Positions 62,129 through 64,000 of a stretch of DNA of 64,000 bases are shown piece after piece. Positions within the stretch are counted from its first letter, which is position 1, and the number at the start of each line of letters is the position of its first letter. Source of the DNA: an uncultured Bacteroidales bacterium (GTDB taxonomy: Bacteria > Bacteroidota > Bacteroidia > Bacteroidales > Paludibacteraceae); assembly GCA_900316995.1 (NCBI GenBank), contig ONEZ01000013.1:20426-84425 (forward strand), given 5' to 3'. Both the position numbers and the translations under genes were made by a program. Below the pieces are notes generated by a model, which saw only the letters and a program-made list of their open reading frames with translations, did no database searches and was not told the origin of the DNA.

Positions 62129-62162
62129 ACATACCCCGATGTATAAACGAAAATGCGTAAAA

Positions 62163-63182
62163 TCAGTTTCTCTCATCAAAAGGCAGATCACCCAGATATT
62201 TATCAAAGTCGCTCTGGAACAGACGGTCCTGCACGATGCGATACTTCTCAAACTCTGTTTCAGCATGAAGCACAGCCTCTTCGTGGCTAACACTGCCTGT
62301 ATTATCCAGCAAAGGACGCTCGTCGCTGCTTAGATAGGCATCAATGCGTTTTGCCCAGTCTTCCATCGTCATGGGAATATGCCGCTTGGCACGACTTTCG
62401 GCAAACTCCAATACTGCCGTTACGATGCGCCCCATATCCTCAAGTTCCATCTCATTCAGATAGTTCTTGGCGATTGAGACATCGGTCTTTACTATCTTGC
62501 CATCAGGTGCATTCTCCCAGGTAGTCAGCCCCATGTGCTCCTTTTCGGCATCAGCCCGCTCCATGATGAGCTCCGCTGCCGTATGCCGGTGAACAGCATA
62601 GTGCATCTTGTTTTGAATGCGCTTATAGAACAACCGTGTGGTAGGTGCATCCTTGTTATAATCCATGCTGGTGGCATAGATGTCTGTGAGCTTCTGGTAG
62701 AAGCGACGCTCAGAAAGACGAATCTCACGAATCTCAGCCAGCAAGTGCTCAAAGTAATCCTCACCTAAAAAAGTGCCGTTCTCCATGCGCTTCCTGTCAA
62801 GCACATAGCCACGGATGGCAAACTCTCGAAGCACGCTTGTGGCCCACTGGCGGAACTGAGTGGCACGGATGCTGTTTACACGATAGCCCACAGCGATGAT
62901 AGCGTCAAGATTATAGAACTGGGTTTGGTAGGATTTGCCGTCTGAGGCAGTATGTGCAAATCTTGCACATACTGCCTCTTCTTTCAATTCTCCCGACTCA
63001 AATATGTTACCCAAATGCTTGGTGATGACGCTTCTATCACAATCGAACAACTGTGCCATTGCCTTCTGCGTACACCACACATTTTCGTTTTTGTAGAACA
63101 CCTCAACGCCCTGATCCTTAGTCTCCAGTTGGAAAATGAGAAACTCAGCAGTGCTGTTTCTTATCTCTAACTTCTTTGTCAT
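62163..63182 (-). CDS. Virulence RhuM family protein
   Basis: 339 residues; matches RhuM proteins (named from Salmonella), function unknown. Features: FYKNENVWCTQKAMAQLFDCDRSVITKHLGNI (DNA-binding-like N-terminal, pattern), FYNLDAIIAVGYRVNSIRATQFRQWATSVL (pattern), and RFYQKLTDIYATS about residue 190. Start at 63182, M-T-K-K-L. Often in genomic islands, as expected for this accessory end. Confidence 0.88.
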   Translation of the reverse strand: MTKKLEIRNSTAEFLIFQLETKDQGVEVFYKNENVWCTQKAMAQLFDCDRSVITKHLGNIFESGELKEEAVCARFAHTASDGKSYQTQFYNLDAIIAVGYRVNSIRATQFRQWATSVLREFAIRGYVLDRKRMENGTFLGEDYFEHLLAEIREIRLSERRFYQKLTDIYATSMDYNKDAPTTRLFYKRIQNKMHYAVHRHTAAELIMERADAEKEHMGLTTWENAPDGKIVKTDVSIAKNYLNEMELEDMGRIVTAVLEFAESRAKRHIPMTMEDWAKRIDAYLSSDERPLLDNTGSVSHEEAVLHAETEFEKYRIVQDRLFQSDFDKYLGDLPFDERN

Positions 63183-63284
63183 ATTTTTCAAAATTTCATT
63201 ATAGTCACACAAACACCATACCCTTAAAACTCTTTGAACATCAAATTTAACAATTTTAAATTTAACTACAAAAAAATCATACCC

Positions 63285-63305
63285 CGATGACAAAATCTGT
63301 CATCG
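63285..63305. promoter_or_regulatory. 21-bp perfect palindrome between RhuM and HicB-like genes
   Basis: CGATGACA - AAATC - TGTCATCG, perfect 8-bp arms. It sits between two divergent genes, 18 bp upstream of the HicB-like -7 box. Candidate operator. Confidence 0.65.
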
Positions 63306-63322
63306 TATATAAAAAATATCAT

Positions 63323-63330
63323 TACATTTG
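63323..63330 (+). promoter_or_regulatory. Promoter -7 box of HicB-like gene
   Basis: TACATTTG only 8 bp before the ATG at 63339, implying a 5' leader of about four nucleotides. Confidence 0.65.
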
Positions 63331-63338
63331 CACCCAAT

Positions 63339-63596
63339 ATGAAAACAGTTAAAGCACACATAGAGAAAGGCAAAGACGGCTCATTTGGGATATACACAGA
63401 GCATGGTGATTTGCCATTCTTGGTAATAGGAGACGGCAAAACATTGTCACAGGCCAAAGATGATTTTAAAGCAGTCTGGGAAAGTTCCATGCAATCATAC
63501 ACTGAAAGGACAGGTAAAACCATAGAAGCAACATACACCTATGTGTATGATACGCCCTCTTTTCTTCAGGCCTATAAAGTTAGAGCAAGCATTTGA
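63339..63596 (+). pseudogene. HicB-like antitoxin, truncated
   Basis: 85 residues. The N-terminal HicB fold is clear (MKTVKAHIEKGKDGSFGIYTE; GKTLSQAKDDFKAVWE, about 34-49; then DTPSFLQAYKVRASI), but typical members carry on after S-F-L-x-Y-Y/Y-K into a helix-turn-helix domain of about 50 residues, which is missing. No HicA toxin is adjacent. Either a truncated form or a decayed gene, next to the CRISPR array. Confidence 0.7.
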
Positions 63597-63632
63597 CTAA
63601 GACTACTCCGATAAATATTCCATTTATAAAAC

Positions 63633-63665
63633 AAAAAATCCAGCCTCAGCAGAGACTGGATTTTT
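63633..63665. terminator. Bidirectional terminator between HicB-like gene and CRISPR
   Basis: AAAAAATCCAG-c-CTC / GAG-a-CTGGATTTTT stem with T runs on both strands (TTTTT on plus; TTTTTTG then TTTT on minus). It can stop both the HicB-like mRNA and a transcript arriving from the CRISPR array on the minus strand. Confidence 0.85.
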
Positions 63666-63717
63666 ATTTCTGTTACAACACGTAAATAGTTGTGTTTCAT
63701 CCTGTTTCTCATATTGA

Positions 63718-64000
63718 GATGTAACAGAATATCAAAGATACAAAATTTGAAAGCAAATCACAACTTGGGTGTACGACAGTGCTAAGGTGTACGGGATGTA
63801 ACAGAATATCAAAGATACAAAATTTGAAAGCAAATCACAACAGCCGGCATGGAGAACTTCAATGAGTTTGGGATGTAACAGAATATCAAAGATACAAAAT
63901 TTGAAAGCAAATCACAACAGTGAATAACGGAGATATTGACCCGCTCAGGATGTAACAGAATATCAAAGATACAAAATTTGAAAGCAAATCACAACGGATG
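63718..64000 (-). CRISPR. CRISPR array (47-bp repeats, 30-bp spacers), start only
   Basis: Four identical 47-bp repeats at 63718-63764, 63795-63841, 63872-63918 and 63949-63995, with three 30-bp spacers that differ from each other; the array continues past the window. On the minus strand the repeat starts GTTGTGATTTGC and ends TGTTACATC, the pattern of Bacteroidetes type II-C repeats (46-47 bp). No cas gene is in view. The minus strand is the likely crRNA strand: repeat polarity, a promoter-like motif in each repeat, and the terminator at 63633-63665 all agree. Confidence 0.93.

Noticed and set aside
63666-63717. tracrRNA anti-repeat between terminator and first CRISPR repeat
   Set aside because: Only a few bases (CACAAC end) match the repeat; no convincing anti-repeat of the expected length.

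Overview
The window is a piece of a Bacteroidales chromosome (phylum Bacteroidota). Direct signs are: more than a dozen promoters of the Bacteroidetes type (TTTG, 19-21 bp, TAnnTTTG); an F1Fo-ATPase operon in the order D-C-(small membrane protein)-B-E-F-H-A-G; an Rnf operon led by rseC; a T9SS type B (CHU_C) sorting domain; and families largely confined to this phylum (DUF3078, DUF4199, DUF6048/DUF6452, FISUMP). I cannot fix the genus from sequence alone.

Layout. 0-14 kb: ligA (partial) diverges from trmD; a DUF3078 barrel, pyrD and pyrK; an XRE regulator followed by 600 bp of repeated operator-like sites; mazG; a MATE transporter; tRNA-Lys; mntP; transketolase; then a minus-strand run with DUF6048, DUF6452, a small membrane protein, GT2 glycosyltransferase and DUF4199. 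14-23 kb: SRP RNA, a metallophosphoesterase, a T9SS-sorted protein, a LysM/binding-protein hybrid, a barrel, and a compact run from nitroreductase through DUF2520, kdsC and UbiA to maf, then a secreted histidine phosphatase. 23.7-31 kb: the complete ATP synthase operon, from a perfect promoter to a terminator. 31-38 kb: ECF sigma factor, an unlisted 58-codon gene, rpe, comEC, a DHH phosphoesterase, an apgM/homoserine-kinase-like gene and thrC. 38-46.5 kb: a patchier region with hypotheticals, a small heat-shock protein, two thioesterases, and a kinase-AAA ATPase fusion followed by a YbjN-like gene and an M23 peptidase. 46.8-52.4 kb: rseC-rnfBCDGEA. 52.4-60.9 kb: an Ig-like/FISUMP lipoprotein with a degenerate HMA partner, PhoH, DUF4105, tRNA-Thr, a barrel, a secreted DnaJ-zinc-finger-like protein, a cupin and DUF1294. 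60.9-64 kb: accessory DNA (orphan RelB-like antitoxin, RhuM, a truncated HicB-like gene) ending in the start of a CRISPR array with 47-bp repeats of type II-C appearance; no cas gene is in the window.

Functional themes: energy conservation (Rnf pumps ions, ATP synthase uses the gradient), pyrimidine and threonine synthesis, nucleotide sanitation (mazG, maf), and envelope proteins. 

The most unusual material is between genes. Three dispersed copies of a structured module have a 6-bp stem whose sequence differs in each copy but always stays paired. It is embedded in 7-bp (RTTGACA) and 8-bp (CGATTAAC) tandem arrays that often begin at the stop codon of the upstream gene. Other items worth a look are seven TTACA-NN-TGTAA sites between the XRE gene and mazG, and a TAnnTTTG promoter motif inside each CRISPR repeat.
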